This document shows, piece after piece, positions 44,896 to 52,891 of a DNA stretch of 64,000 nt (positions within the stretch are counted from its first letter, which is position 1; the number at the start of each line of letters is the position of its first letter). The stretch comes from Stappia indica (GTDB lineage: Bacteria; Pseudomonadota; Alphaproteobacteria; Rhizobiales; Stappiaceae), in the NCBI RefSeq assembly GCF_020177335.1, contig NZ_JAIVMG010000014.1:62001-126000 (forward strand). The letters are read 5' to 3'. Below the pieces are notes generated by a model. That model worked only from the letters and a program-made list of their open reading frames with translations. It did not search any database and was not told the DNA's origin. The position numbers and the translations under genes are program-made.

Positions 44896-45660
44896 TCAAA
44901 CCCCCGAAAGTAATGTACCGCCGTCGACGGTCAAAGTGGTTCCAGTCATGAAACTGCCCGCCTGCGAGGCGAGCAGCAGCAACGGCCCGTCGAGCTCGCT
45001 CAACCGGCCCAGCCGCCGCGGAAACAGCTTGCCGATCAGCGCCTGGCCGGCGTCACTGTCGAAAAAATCTGAGTTGATATCGGTCTTGAAATACCCCGGC
45101 GCGATGGCGTTGACGCGAATGCCGTACCGCCCCAACTCCCGGGCCATGGCCCGGGTCAGGTGCAACACCCCGGCCTTCGCCGCCGCGTAATTGGTCTGGG
45201 TCGGCTGCACCGCAAGCCCGAGGATCGAGGCGATGTTGACGATCGATCCGCCCCGTTCGCCGGCAACCATCGCCCGGGCCACAAGCTGCCCGGCGCGCCA
45301 CAGGCCGGTCAGATCCGTGTCGACCACCGCCGCCCAGTCCTCTTCCGACATGTCGAGAAACCGTTCGGTGCGGGCAATGCCGGCGTTATTGACCAGAACA
45401 TCGATCCGCCCGTGCCAGTCGGCGATGCCGGCAACCGCCGCCTCCAGCGCCGACCGGTCGGTGATGTCGGCCGGCGCGCAGCGCACATCGATGCCGTCAG
45501 CGCGCAAGGGCGCGGCCACCGCCTCCAGTTTCTCACCGTTGCGAGCGATCAGCGCCACCGCCGCGCCCGCCTCCCCCAGCGTGCGCGCGAAATGCGCCCC
45601 AAGACCGGAGGAAGCTCCGGTCACGACGGCAACCCGTCCGGTCAGATCCAGCAATGTCAT
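44896..45660 (-). CDS. Short-chain dehydrogenase (SDR)
   Basis: A 254-residue classical SDR with TGASSGLG (about 15-22), NNAGIARTERFLDMSEEDW, the catalytic Ser/Tyr/Lys (NIASILGLAVQPTQTNYAAAKAG) and a TVDGG C-terminus. Probably oxidises or reduces a hydroxyacyl intermediate. It is immediately adjacent to the acyl-CoA dehydrogenase (stop and start 1 base apart) and overlaps the thiolase stop by four bases, so part of a single operon. Confidence 0.92.
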   Translation of the reverse strand: MTLLDLTGRVAVVTGASSGLGAHFARTLGEAGAAVALIARNGEKLEAVAAPLRADGIDVRCAPADITDRSALEAAVAGIADWHGRIDVLVNNAGIARTERFLDMSEEDWAAVVDTDLTGLWRAGQLVARAMVAGERGGSIVNIASILGLAVQPTQTNYAAAKAGVLHLTRAMARELGRYGIRVNAIAPGYFKTDINSDFFDSDAGQALIGKLFPRRLGRLSELDGPLLLLASQAGSFMTGTTLTVDGGTLLSGV

Positions 45661-46940
45661 ATGGCTGCTCCCACGACGAAGGCGGCGATGGTGGTGGTCG
45701 ATCCGCCGATGTTGAGAAGCCCGACCCGCCGCGCGCCCTCCACCTGGCAGGCGCCGGCCCGGCCGGTCACCTGGCGGTAGCCATCGAGCATCATCCGCAC
45801 GCCGGTCGCCCCGACCGGATGGCCGAGCCCGATCAGGCCGCCGGAGGGATTGACCGGCAAGCGGCCATCGGCGGCGATCACCCCTTCTTCAATCGCCTTC
45901 CAGCTTTCCCCCGGCGCGGTGATGCCGAAACTGTCGATGGCGGCATATTCGGTCATGGCGAAACAATCATGGGTCTCGATGGCGTCGAGCGCGAAGACAT
46001 CGCCGACCCCGGCCCGGCCGAAGCACTCGGCGATGGTCTTTTGCACCTGAGGCAGAACGTAGCGCGTATTCCGCCCCTCCTTCAACTTATCGGAGAGAAG
46101 CATCGGTGCGGTGCGATGGCCCCAGCCCTCGATCCGGGCAAGGTCCGACAGCTTCAGCCCACGCTTTTCGGCATAGGCGCGCGCGCGTTTGGCGGAGGCG
46201 AGAAAGACGGTGGCGGCGCCATCTGTCACCTGGCCGCAATCGTTGCGCCGCACCCGCCCCTCGATCACCGGGTTCGCCTCGTCATGCTCGGTGAAGCTTT
46301 CCGGCGTGAACGACCAGTTGCGCGTCTGCGAAAAGGGATTGCGGCGGCCGTTCTCGTAGTTGATCCGGGCGATCTCGCCGAGATGGGCATAGTCGACCTC
46401 GCCGTATTTCTCCGAGTAGGCATCGATCAGATCGGAAAAGGCGGCGGGCCAGAGGTAGCGGGCATCGGTCCATTCCCGCCCATGCCAGGCGGCGGCACCG
46501 AGATGTTCGGCCGCCGTCTGGCCGGGCACGTTGCGCATGTATTCAACGCCAAGGACGCAGGCGAGGTCGTAGCGCCCGGCCTCGATCTCCGCCATGGCGG
46601 AGAGCACGGCCATGGAGCCGGAGGCGCAGGCCGCCTCGTGCCGGCTGGTCGGCACGCCGGAAAGGTCCGGATGGAGCGAGGCGAAAATGCCGCCGAGCTG
46701 CCCCTGACCGCAGAACAATTCGCCGGTGAAATTGCCGATATGCGCGGTCTCGATCTCGGATGCATCGAGGCCGGTGGCCTCCAGCCCCTGATGCAGCGCC
46801 TCCGCCATCATGGCGTCGATGCCGAGCCCCTCCCGCGCCCAGTTGCGGGCAAAGTCGGTCTGGGCGCCGCCGAGAATATAGACGCCGCCCGCCCCGTTCC
46901 CTTCTGCCTGGTCCCGTTCGCGTGTTGCCTGAGATGTCAT
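45657..46940 (-). CDS. Thiolase (acetyl-CoA acetyltransferase-like)
   Basis: A 427-residue thiolase-superfamily protein. The nucleophile region is HEAACASGSMAV (Cys about 95), with the C-terminal GGLIGLGHPVGATGVRM (His) and a last GxGG-like GGSTTT. The Cys-x-G active loop at the end is altered (LLNIGGSTT, no CxG), as in SCP2-type thiolases. Cleaves a beta-ketoacyl-CoA in the pathway. The ATG 46940 starts MTSQATRE; the 28-codon longer frame runs into livF. Confidence 0.88.
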   Translation of the reverse strand: MTSQATRERDQAEGNGAGGVYILGGAQTDFARNWAREGLGIDAMMAEALHQGLEATGLDASEIETAHIGNFTGELFCGQGQLGGIFASLHPDLSGVPTSRHEAACASGSMAVLSAMAEIEAGRYDLACVLGVEYMRNVPGQTAAEHLGAAAWHGREWTDARYLWPAAFSDLIDAYSEKYGEVDYAHLGEIARINYENGRRNPFSQTRNWSFTPESFTEHDEANPVIEGRVRRNDCGQVTDGAATVFLASAKRARAYAEKRGLKLSDLARIEGWGHRTAPMLLSDKLKEGRNTRYVLPQVQKTIAECFGRAGVGDVFALDAIETHDCFAMTEYAAIDSFGITAPGESWKAIEEGVIAADGRLPVNPSGGLIGLGHPVGATGVRMMLDGYRQVTGRAGACQVEGARRVGLLNIGGSTTTIAAFVVGAAI

Positions 46941-46944
46941 GTCG

Positions 46945-47652
46945 TCAAACCTCCAGCCATGCCTTGCGGATCGTCTCATCAGTGCGCAATTCGTCGGGGC
47001 TCCCTTCAAACACGGTGCGACCATGGCCCATCACATAGACCCGGTGGGCGATCCGCATTGCGATGGTCAGCTTCTGCTCCACCAAGAGGATCGCCACGCC
47101 GCGCCGAGCGATTTCGGCCAAGAGATCACCGACCTGCTCGACGATCAGCGGTGCCAGCCCCTCGGTCGGCTCGTCGACGATCATCAGCGCCGGACCGCTC
47201 ATCAAGGCCCGGCAGATCGACAGCATCTGCTGTTCGCCGCCGGAGAGCACCTCCGCATGGGTGGCACTGCGCCGCCGGAGCGAGGGGAACAGCTCGTACA
47301 CCTCCTCAAGCTGCCAGCTGCGGGCACTCGCCGCCCCATGCCGGCCAAGCAGGAGGTTCTGCTCCACCGTCAGCCCGGGAAACACCGCCCGCTCCTCCGG
47401 CACATAGCCGAGGCCGAGCCGGGCGACCCGATGCGGTTCAAGACCGATGGTCTCGCGCCCGCGCACCCGGATGCTGCCCTGGCGTTCGACAATGGCCATC
47501 ACCGCCTTGCACAGGGTGGAGCGGCCGACGCCATTGCGCCCGAGCAGCGCGACGATCTCGCCCTCGCCCACATCGAGATCGACCCCGTGCAGCACATGGC
47601 TGAGGCCATAGAAGGCGTGCACGCCGCGCAGGCTGAGGATCGGCGCGCTCAT
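46945..47652 (-). CDS. livF: Branched-chain-type ABC transporter ATPase
   Basis: A 235-residue ATPase of the LivF type: Walker A GRNGVGRSTL (note GVGRS in place of the usual GxGKS, a Lys-to-Arg change), signature LSGGEQQM and Walker B ALMIVDEPTEGL. Part of the HAAT importer with livG, livM and livH and the receptor at 50689. Its stop lies four bases from the thiolase start. The Arg replacing the Walker A Lys is unusual and could reduce ATP use. Confidence 0.9.
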   Translation of the reverse strand: MSAPILSLRGVHAFYGLSHVLHGVDLDVGEGEIVALLGRNGVGRSTLCKAVMAIVERQGSIRVRGRETIGLEPHRVARLGLGYVPEERAVFPGLTVEQNLLLGRHGAASARSWQLEEVYELFPSLRRRSATHAEVLSGGEQQMLSICRALMSGPALMIVDEPTEGLAPLIVEQVGDLLAEIARRGVAILLVEQKLTIAMRIAHRVYVMGHGRTVFEGSPDELRTDETIRKAWLEV

Positions 47653-48407
47653 GCCTCCGCTCCCAGATAGGCTTCGCGCACCGCCGGATCCTGGCGGATC
47701 TCCTCCGGCGTGCCGGTGGCGATGATCTGGCCATAGACAAGCACCGAAACCCGGTCGGCCAGGCTGAACACCACGTTCATGTCATGCTCCACCATCATCA
47801 CCGTGCGCCCCACCGCCACCTTGCGCAGGAAGCCGGCGAACTGCTCCACCTCATTGTGGTTCATGCCCGCGGTCGGCTCGTCGAACAGAAGAACCCGGGC
47901 GTCGCCGGCAATGGTCATGCCGACCTCCAGCGCCCGCTGCTCCGCATAGGACAGGTTGCCAGCCTTCTCCCCTGCCCGTGCCGACAGGCCGATCTCGTCG
48001 ATCAGCCGCTCCGCCTCCGCGCCGATCCGGCGATAGCCGGAGGCCCGCCGCCAGAAGCAGTAGCCCGCCCGGCCCGGCCACATCAGCGCGCAGCGGATGT
48101 TCTCGAACACGCTCATCTCGTTGAAGATGTTGGTGATCTGGAAGGAGCGCGACAGGCCCAGCCGATTGATCCGGTAGGGCCGCATCCCCGAGATATCCGT
48201 GTCGCCGAGCAGGATCTTTCCGGAGGTCGGGGCAAACCGTCCCGAAATCAGGTTGAAGAAGGTGGACTTGCCGGCCCCATTCGGCCCGATCACCGCATGG
48301 AAGCTGCCTTCGCGCACATCGAGCGAGATGCCGCGAATGATCTGGGCGGCGCCGAAATCCTTGTGCAGATCGCGAATGGAAAGCGCGGGCGCGGAAGCGG
48401 TCATCAT
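47649..48407 (-). CDS. livG: Branched-chain-type ABC transporter ATPase
   Basis: A 252-residue LivG-type ATPase with Walker A GPNGAGKSTFFN, signature LSYAEQRALEVGM (degenerate, as is normal for LivG) and Walker B VLLFDEPTAGMNHNEVEQ. Start chosen at 48407, where an ATGATG pair follows GGAGG; it overlaps livM by four bases. The longer upstream frame is a shadow of livM. Confidence 0.92.
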   Translation of the reverse strand: MMTASAPALSIRDLHKDFGAAQIIRGISLDVREGSFHAVIGPNGAGKSTFFNLISGRFAPTSGKILLGDTDISGMRPYRINRLGLSRSFQITNIFNEMSVFENIRCALMWPGRAGYCFWRRASGYRRIGAEAERLIDEIGLSARAGEKAGNLSYAEQRALEVGMTIAGDARVLLFDEPTAGMNHNEVEQFAGFLRKVAVGRTVMMVEHDMNVVFSLADRVSVLVYGQIIATGTPEEIRQDPAVREAYLGAEA

Positions 48408-49654
48408 GAGCCCTCCTCCACCATCGGCGCGGCAACCACTTGCGGCCGCCGTCCGCCGCGCCGGGCCCGCAGCACCAGCGCCGCCGACAGGGCACATGCC
48501 CCCAGCGCCAGCGCCCACACGCCCCAGTTCGTGGCATCGACATCGCGCCAGAACAGGCGCAGCGGATCGCTCGGGTCGAAGCTGTTGGACAGGTGATAGC
48601 TCAGCTCCACCAGCATCACCCCGCCGACAAGGCCAGAGAGCACCGCCGGGCCCCAGACCAGCGCCCGGCGCAGGCAGCTGGCCGGACCGTGGCGGCGCAG
48701 TGCCCCGGGCAGTCCGGCCAGGATCCCGGTCAGCCCGCGCGGTGCGAACAGGATGATCGCCAGGAACAGAAGACCGTAATAGAACAGCCAGGCATCGGTG
48801 ATCCGCGCCAGGTTGAGCTCCAGGAGCAGCACCACGAAGGCACCGACCACCGGCCCCAGCACATAGGTGATGCCGCCGAGATAGGTGGCGATCAGCACAT
48901 TGGCCGAGGTGCGCAGGCCGAACACCTCCGCATTGGCGATCTCGAAGGTGAGCGCGAACAGGCTGCCGGCAAGTCCGGCGAAGGTGCCGGCGATGCAGAA
49001 TTGCAGGAAGCGGATCCAGTAGGGATCGTAGCCGAGGAACTCCACCCGCTGCGGATTGTCCCGCACCGCATTCGCCATCCGGCCAAGCGGGCTGCGCGAC
49101 AGGAACACCATCAAGGCGACGCTGACCAGAGCCCAGACCAGCACCAGCAGATAGATCTCCGAGGGCCGCCCATAGCCAAGACCCGTCAAGGTGACATCCA
49201 CCATCCGGTCGGTGGAGACCCCCTGTTCGCCGCCGAAGACGCTCGGAAACACCATGGCGGCGGCGGTGATCAGCTCGGCCATGCCCAGCGAGATCATGGC
49301 GAAGGTGGTGCCCGCCCGGCGCACGGAGACAAGCCCCAGCACGGCGGCCATCGCCAATCCGGCGAGCGCGCCGCCAAGCGGTACGAATTCCAGGGGCAGC
49401 GCCAGCGCACCGCCGCCGATCGCCGTGATCAGATAGAGCGCGGCAAAGACGCCGCCGCCGAAATAGACCGCATGGCCGAAGGACAGGAGCCCGGTCTGTC
49501 CCAGAAGCACATTGTAGGACATGGCGAAGGTCACCATCACCGCGAGCTGGGTCAGGAACAGGGTGAGAAACCGGCTGTCCGAGACCAGCGGCAACAGCAG
49601 CGCCGCGCTGAGGGCAAGAAGGCCCAAAAGCAGGAGAGAGATGGATCTGGTCAT
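48404..49654 (-). CDS. livM: Branched-chain-type ABC permease
   Basis: A 416-residue inner-membrane permease with about ten helices (family blocks NVLLGQTGLLSFGHAVYFG and NPQRVEFLGYDPYWIRFLQFCIAGTFAGLAG). A long hydrophobic segment and a basic C-terminus are added at the end, which is longer than many LivM proteins. Coupled to livG and livH by four-base overlaps. Confidence 0.92.
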   Translation of the reverse strand: MTRSISLLLLGLLALSAALLLPLVSDSRFLTLFLTQLAVMVTFAMSYNVLLGQTGLLSFGHAVYFGGGVFAALYLITAIGGGALALPLEFVPLGGALAGLAMAAVLGLVSVRRAGTTFAMISLGMAELITAAAMVFPSVFGGEQGVSTDRMVDVTLTGLGYGRPSEIYLLVLVWALVSVALMVFLSRSPLGRMANAVRDNPQRVEFLGYDPYWIRFLQFCIAGTFAGLAGSLFALTFEIANAEVFGLRTSANVLIATYLGGITYVLGPVVGAFVVLLLELNLARITDAWLFYYGLLFLAIILFAPRGLTGILAGLPGALRRHGPASCLRRALVWGPAVLSGLVGGVMLVELSYHLSNSFDPSDPLRLFWRDVDATNWGVWALALGACALSAALVLRARRGGRRPQVVAAPMVEEGS

Positions 49655-50601
49655 GTTTCGCGCGTCCCCAGAAGACCCCGAGGCCGCACGATCAAGAGCA
49701 CCACGAGCAGGAGGTAGGGCAGGACCGGAGCAAGATTGGCCGGGGTAATCGTCCAGATTTCATGGAATGGGCCGGTCGCCTGCGGCGCCGCACCGCCAAG
49801 GCCCACCACCAGATCGGTCAGCGTGCCATCGAAGGCGACCATCAGCGTCTGCAGGATGCCGATGAGGATCGAGGCAAGGAAGGCGCCGAGCAGCGAGCCG
49901 AGCCCGCCGAAGACGACGATCACGAACAGGATCGTTCCCATCTGATGGGCCATGCCCGGTTCGGTGACGAGATAATTGCCGCCGATCACCCCGGCGAGAC
50001 CGGCCAGCGCCACGCCGCCGCCGAACACCAGCATGAACAGGCGCGGCACATTGTGCCCAAGCGCCCACAAGACATCCGGATGGGACAGCGCCGCCTGCAC
50101 CATCAGGCCGACCCGGGTGCGCTTCAACAGCGCCAGCAGGCCGAGGAACACCAGAACGGCGATGGCGAACATGAAGCCGCGATAGGCGGAATAGTCGATG
50201 CCACCAATGGAAAACAGCGGAAAATCAAGCGCCTCCGGGATGCGATAGGGCACCGGCTGACGGCCCCAGACAAGCCGCACCAGCTCCTCGATCAGGTAGG
50301 CAAGACCGAACGTGAACAGAAGCTCGGCCACATGCCCATGCCGGTGCACCACCCGCAGGCCGTAGCGCTCGACCGTGGCGCCGAGCAGCCCCACCAGGAG
50401 CGGTGCCAGCACCAGCCCCAGCCAGAAATTGCCGACACTGCTCAGTTGAAAGGCGAAATAGGCGCCCAGCATGAAGAAACTGGCATGGGCGAAATTGAGC
50501 ACGCCCATCAGGCTGAAGATCAGCGTCAGCCCGCTGGCCAGCATGAACAGCAACATGCCGTAAAGCAGACCATTGACCACGGCAAAGGCGAAAGTATCCA
50601 C
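49651..50601 (-). CDS. livH: Branched-chain-type ABC permease
   Basis: A 316-residue inner-membrane permease of LivH type (LTLIFSLMGVLNFAHASFFMLGAYFAFQLSS and GSLLGAFLASILIGILQTLM). GTG at 50601 was chosen, as GGGGAGG lies eight bases upstream; a TTG two codons earlier is too close to it. It starts 87 bases after the receptor-gene stop, behind a hairpin. Confidence 0.92.
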   Translation of the reverse strand: MDTFAFAVVNGLLYGMLLFMLASGLTLIFSLMGVLNFAHASFFMLGAYFAFQLSSVGNFWLGLVLAPLLVGLLGATVERYGLRVVHRHGHVAELLFTFGLAYLIEELVRLVWGRQPVPYRIPEALDFPLFSIGGIDYSAYRGFMFAIAVLVFLGLLALLKRTRVGLMVQAALSHPDVLWALGHNVPRLFMLVFGGGVALAGLAGVIGGNYLVTEPGMAHQMGTILFVIVVFGGLGSLLGAFLASILIGILQTLMVAFDGTLTDLVVGLGGAAPQATGPFHEIWTITPANLAPVLPYLLLVVLLIVRPRGLLGTRET

Positions 50602-50620
50602 CCGCAAAGCCTCCCCAAGG

Positions 50621-50658
50621 GCGGGTTGCCTCTCCTTTTCAAGAGGGACGCAACCCGC
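50621..50658 (-). promoter_or_regulatory. Hairpin between receptor gene and livH
   Basis: Perfect nine-base arms GCGGGTTGC/GCAACCCGC around a 20-base loop that can pair internally. This is the usual place for a stem that keeps receptor mRNA abundant relative to the membrane parts. Confidence 0.6.
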
Positions 50659-50688
50659 AGAGTCCAGTCAGATCGGTGAAACGGGCGC

Positions 50689-51924
50689 CTATGGGCGCTT
50701 CACCTCACAGGTGGAATCGTCGGAAAGCCGATCGGCGTTCACGGTCATGACCGTCTTCCAGCCAAGGCCGGTTCCTTCGGAATCGTTGGTGATCCCCTCG
50801 CCGGTGAAGACCGACATGAACAGCGGGTGGAACAGCTGGTGATCGGACGCCCGCATGGTCATCTTGCCGGTGGGACCGTCGAACGCGGCCCCGGACAGGG
50901 CTTCGGCCACTGCCTTGGGGTCGGTCGAGCCGGCCGCCTCGATGGCCTCGGCCAGCATCTGCATCTGCACCAGGATCTGAACGTAGTAGAGATCCTCGCC
51001 GTATTTCTCCTGGAACCCGGAGACCAGTTGGCCCGCCGCCGCGTTGTTCTGCTCCACCGGAACGTCCGGATGCCAGGGCGCGGCATCGTAGACCCGGCCG
51101 ACGCCCGCCGCGCCGATCGCGGTCGGCGTGCCGAAGGTGCCCGAATACTGGGTGAAGAACTTGGCGTCGAGGCCGGCGCTGTTGGCCGCCTTGATCAAAA
51201 GCGTCAGATCGGCGCCGAAGTTGCCAGTCACCACCGCATCCGCGCCGGCGGCCTTGATCTTGGCCACATAGGGGGTGAAGTCCTTGACCTTGCCGAAGGG
51301 ATGGAACTCATCGCCGACGATCTCGATATCGGGACGCTTTTCCGCCAGCATCTCCTTGGTGTAGCGGCTGACCTCATGGCCGTGGCCATAGTCCTGACCG
51401 ATGATGTAGACCTTCTTGATGCCCTGGTCGGCGGCGATCAGATCGGTCAGGCCGGCCTGCTTCATGCCCGAATGGGCCTCGAAGCGGAACATGTAGAAAT
51501 TGCACTTGTCGCGGGTCAGCGACGGATCGGCGGAACCGTAGTTGAGATAGAGCACCGGGTCGTCCGGATTGCGCCGGTTGTGTTTGTTGACCGCATCGGC
51601 CAGCGCCAGCGCAATGCCCGAGCTTGTCGCCTGGGTGATGATGCGAATGCCCTGGTCGAGCGCCTCCTGAAAGGCGATCACCGTCTCCTGGGCGCTCGCC
51701 TTGTTGTCGAAGCGCACCACTTCGAAGGTCTTGCCGCCAAGAACACCGCCAGCCTCGTTCACCAGATCGGCGCCGAACTGCACATGCTTGCCGTTGACGA
51801 CGCCCACATTGGAAAACGTCCCCGAAAACGGGTCGATATGGCCGATGCGAATGCTTTCCGCCTGCGCCGCCCCCACGGCCAGGCTACTGACGGCCAGAGC
51901 CGCCCAAAATACCGAATGCTTCAT
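50689..51924 (-). CDS. HAAT-type ABC transporter substrate-binding protein
   Basis: A 411-residue periplasmic receptor of the LivJ family (signal MKHSVFWAALAVSSLAVGAAQA, cleavage about 22; then IRIGHIDPFSGTFSNVGVVNG). Members of this group may bind aromatic or fatty acids instead of branched amino acids. The ATG at 51924 is preceded by GGGAGGAAATC, so the 12-codon longer frame was not used. It is the first gene of the minus-strand operon; everything down to the APH kinase follows in the same direction. Confidence 0.93.
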   Translation of the reverse strand: MKHSVFWAALAVSSLAVGAAQAESIRIGHIDPFSGTFSNVGVVNGKHVQFGADLVNEAGGVLGGKTFEVVRFDNKASAQETVIAFQEALDQGIRIITQATSSGIALALADAVNKHNRRNPDDPVLYLNYGSADPSLTRDKCNFYMFRFEAHSGMKQAGLTDLIAADQGIKKVYIIGQDYGHGHEVSRYTKEMLAEKRPDIEIVGDEFHPFGKVKDFTPYVAKIKAAGADAVVTGNFGADLTLLIKAANSAGLDAKFFTQYSGTFGTPTAIGAAGVGRVYDAAPWHPDVPVEQNNAAAGQLVSGFQEKYGEDLYYVQILVQMQMLAEAIEAAGSTDPKAVAEALSGAAFDGPTGKMTMRASDHQLFHPLFMSVFTGEGITNDSEGTGLGWKTVMTVNADRLSDDSTCEVKRP

Positions 51925-51965
51925 GATTTCCTCCCAATCATAGGCATTCCTCGCTATCAAATGTC

Positions 51966-51977
51966 GAACGGTCGTTC
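51966..51977. promoter_or_regulatory. Candidate TetR operator 1
   Basis: GAACG-GT-CGTTC, perfect arms, in the divergent promoter region between the receptor gene and the SDR gene. Confidence 0.4.
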
Positions 51978-52080
51978 AAGTTAAATGTTGAGAACCTCAC
52001 CATTCCTTGCAATAAATTACCCGAAATCGCGGAGTTCTCGGTCAATCGAGAAACACCCTATCGATTTTGGGAGGAAATAA

Positions 52081-52863
52081 ATGGAACGATCATTCAGTTT
52101 TTCGGATGACGGGGCTTCGGCCATCGTCACCGGTGCGGCATCGGGGCTCGGCCAGGCGACCGCCCTCAAGCTGCATCAGGCGGACTACCGGGTCACCGCC
52201 GTCGATCTCGATGCCGAGGCGCTGCGCGCCGCGCTGCCCCATGAGGGTATCGAGACCGCCGCGTGCGATGTCTCCCACGCCGAAGGCGCCGAACGCCTGT
52301 TCGCCGACCATGCGGCGCGCTGGGGCGCCGCGCGGATTCTGGTCAACTGCGCCGGCATCGCCGCGCCCGGTGCCACCTTGCGCCCGGACGGCCCCATGCC
52401 GCTCGACGAATTCCGCAAGGTGCTGGAGGTCAATCTGATCGGCACCTTCAATTTCATCCGCCTCGCCGCCCGGCAGATGCAGGGCGCGGAGCCGGATGCG
52501 GATGGCGAACGCGGCGTGATCGTCAACACCAGTTCGGTCGCCGCCTTCGACGGCATGGTCGGCCAGGCCGCCTATTCCGCCTCCAAGGGCGGTGTTGCCG
52601 CCATGACGCTGCCGCTTGCCCGCGAACTCGGAAAATACGGCATCCGCGTCATGGCCATCGCCCCGGGCGTGTTCTCAACGCCGATGGTACACGGCATGCC
52701 GGACCGGTCCCGCGATGTGGTCACCGCCCTGCGCCCGCCCTTCCCCGACCGGCTCGGCACACCGGCGGAATTCGCCGGACTGGTGATGGCGATCATCGAA
52801 AATCACCTGCTCAACGGCGAAGTGATCCGGCTCGACGGCGGCATTCGCCTGCCGCCGCGCTGA
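52081..52863 (+). CDS. SDR, 3-hydroxyacyl-CoA dehydrogenase type II-like
   Basis: A 260-residue short-chain dehydrogenase with TGAASGLG (about 18-25), NTSSVAAFDGMVGQAAYSASKGG (Ser, Tyr, Lys) and RPPFPDRLGTPAEFAGLVMAIIENHLLNGEVIRLDGG at the end. This matches HSD17B10-like 3-hydroxyacyl-CoA dehydrogenases. GGGAGGAAATAA precedes the ATG. It leads a plus-strand run with the acyl-CoA ligase and the TetR regulator and is divergent from the importer. Confidence 0.92.
   Translation: MERSFSFSDDGASAIVTGAASGLGQATALKLHQADYRVTAVDLDAEALRAALPHEGIETAACDVSHAEGAERLFADHAARWGAARILVNCAGIAAPGATLRPDGPMPLDEFRKVLEVNLIGTFNFIRLAARQMQGAEPDADGERGVIVNTSSVAAFDGMVGQAAYSASKGGVAAMTLPLARELGKYGIRVMAIAPGVFSTPMVHGMPDRSRDVVTALRPPFPDRLGTPAEFAGLVMAIIENHLLNGEVIRLDGGIRLPPR
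52084..52095. promoter_or_regulatory. Candidate TetR operator 2
   Basis: GAACG-AT-CATTC, one mismatch from symmetric and nearly the same as operator 1. It overlaps the start of the SDR gene. Confidence 0.3.
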
Positions 52864-52891
52864 TCCGGCACCCGAGGGAGGAGACCCGACC

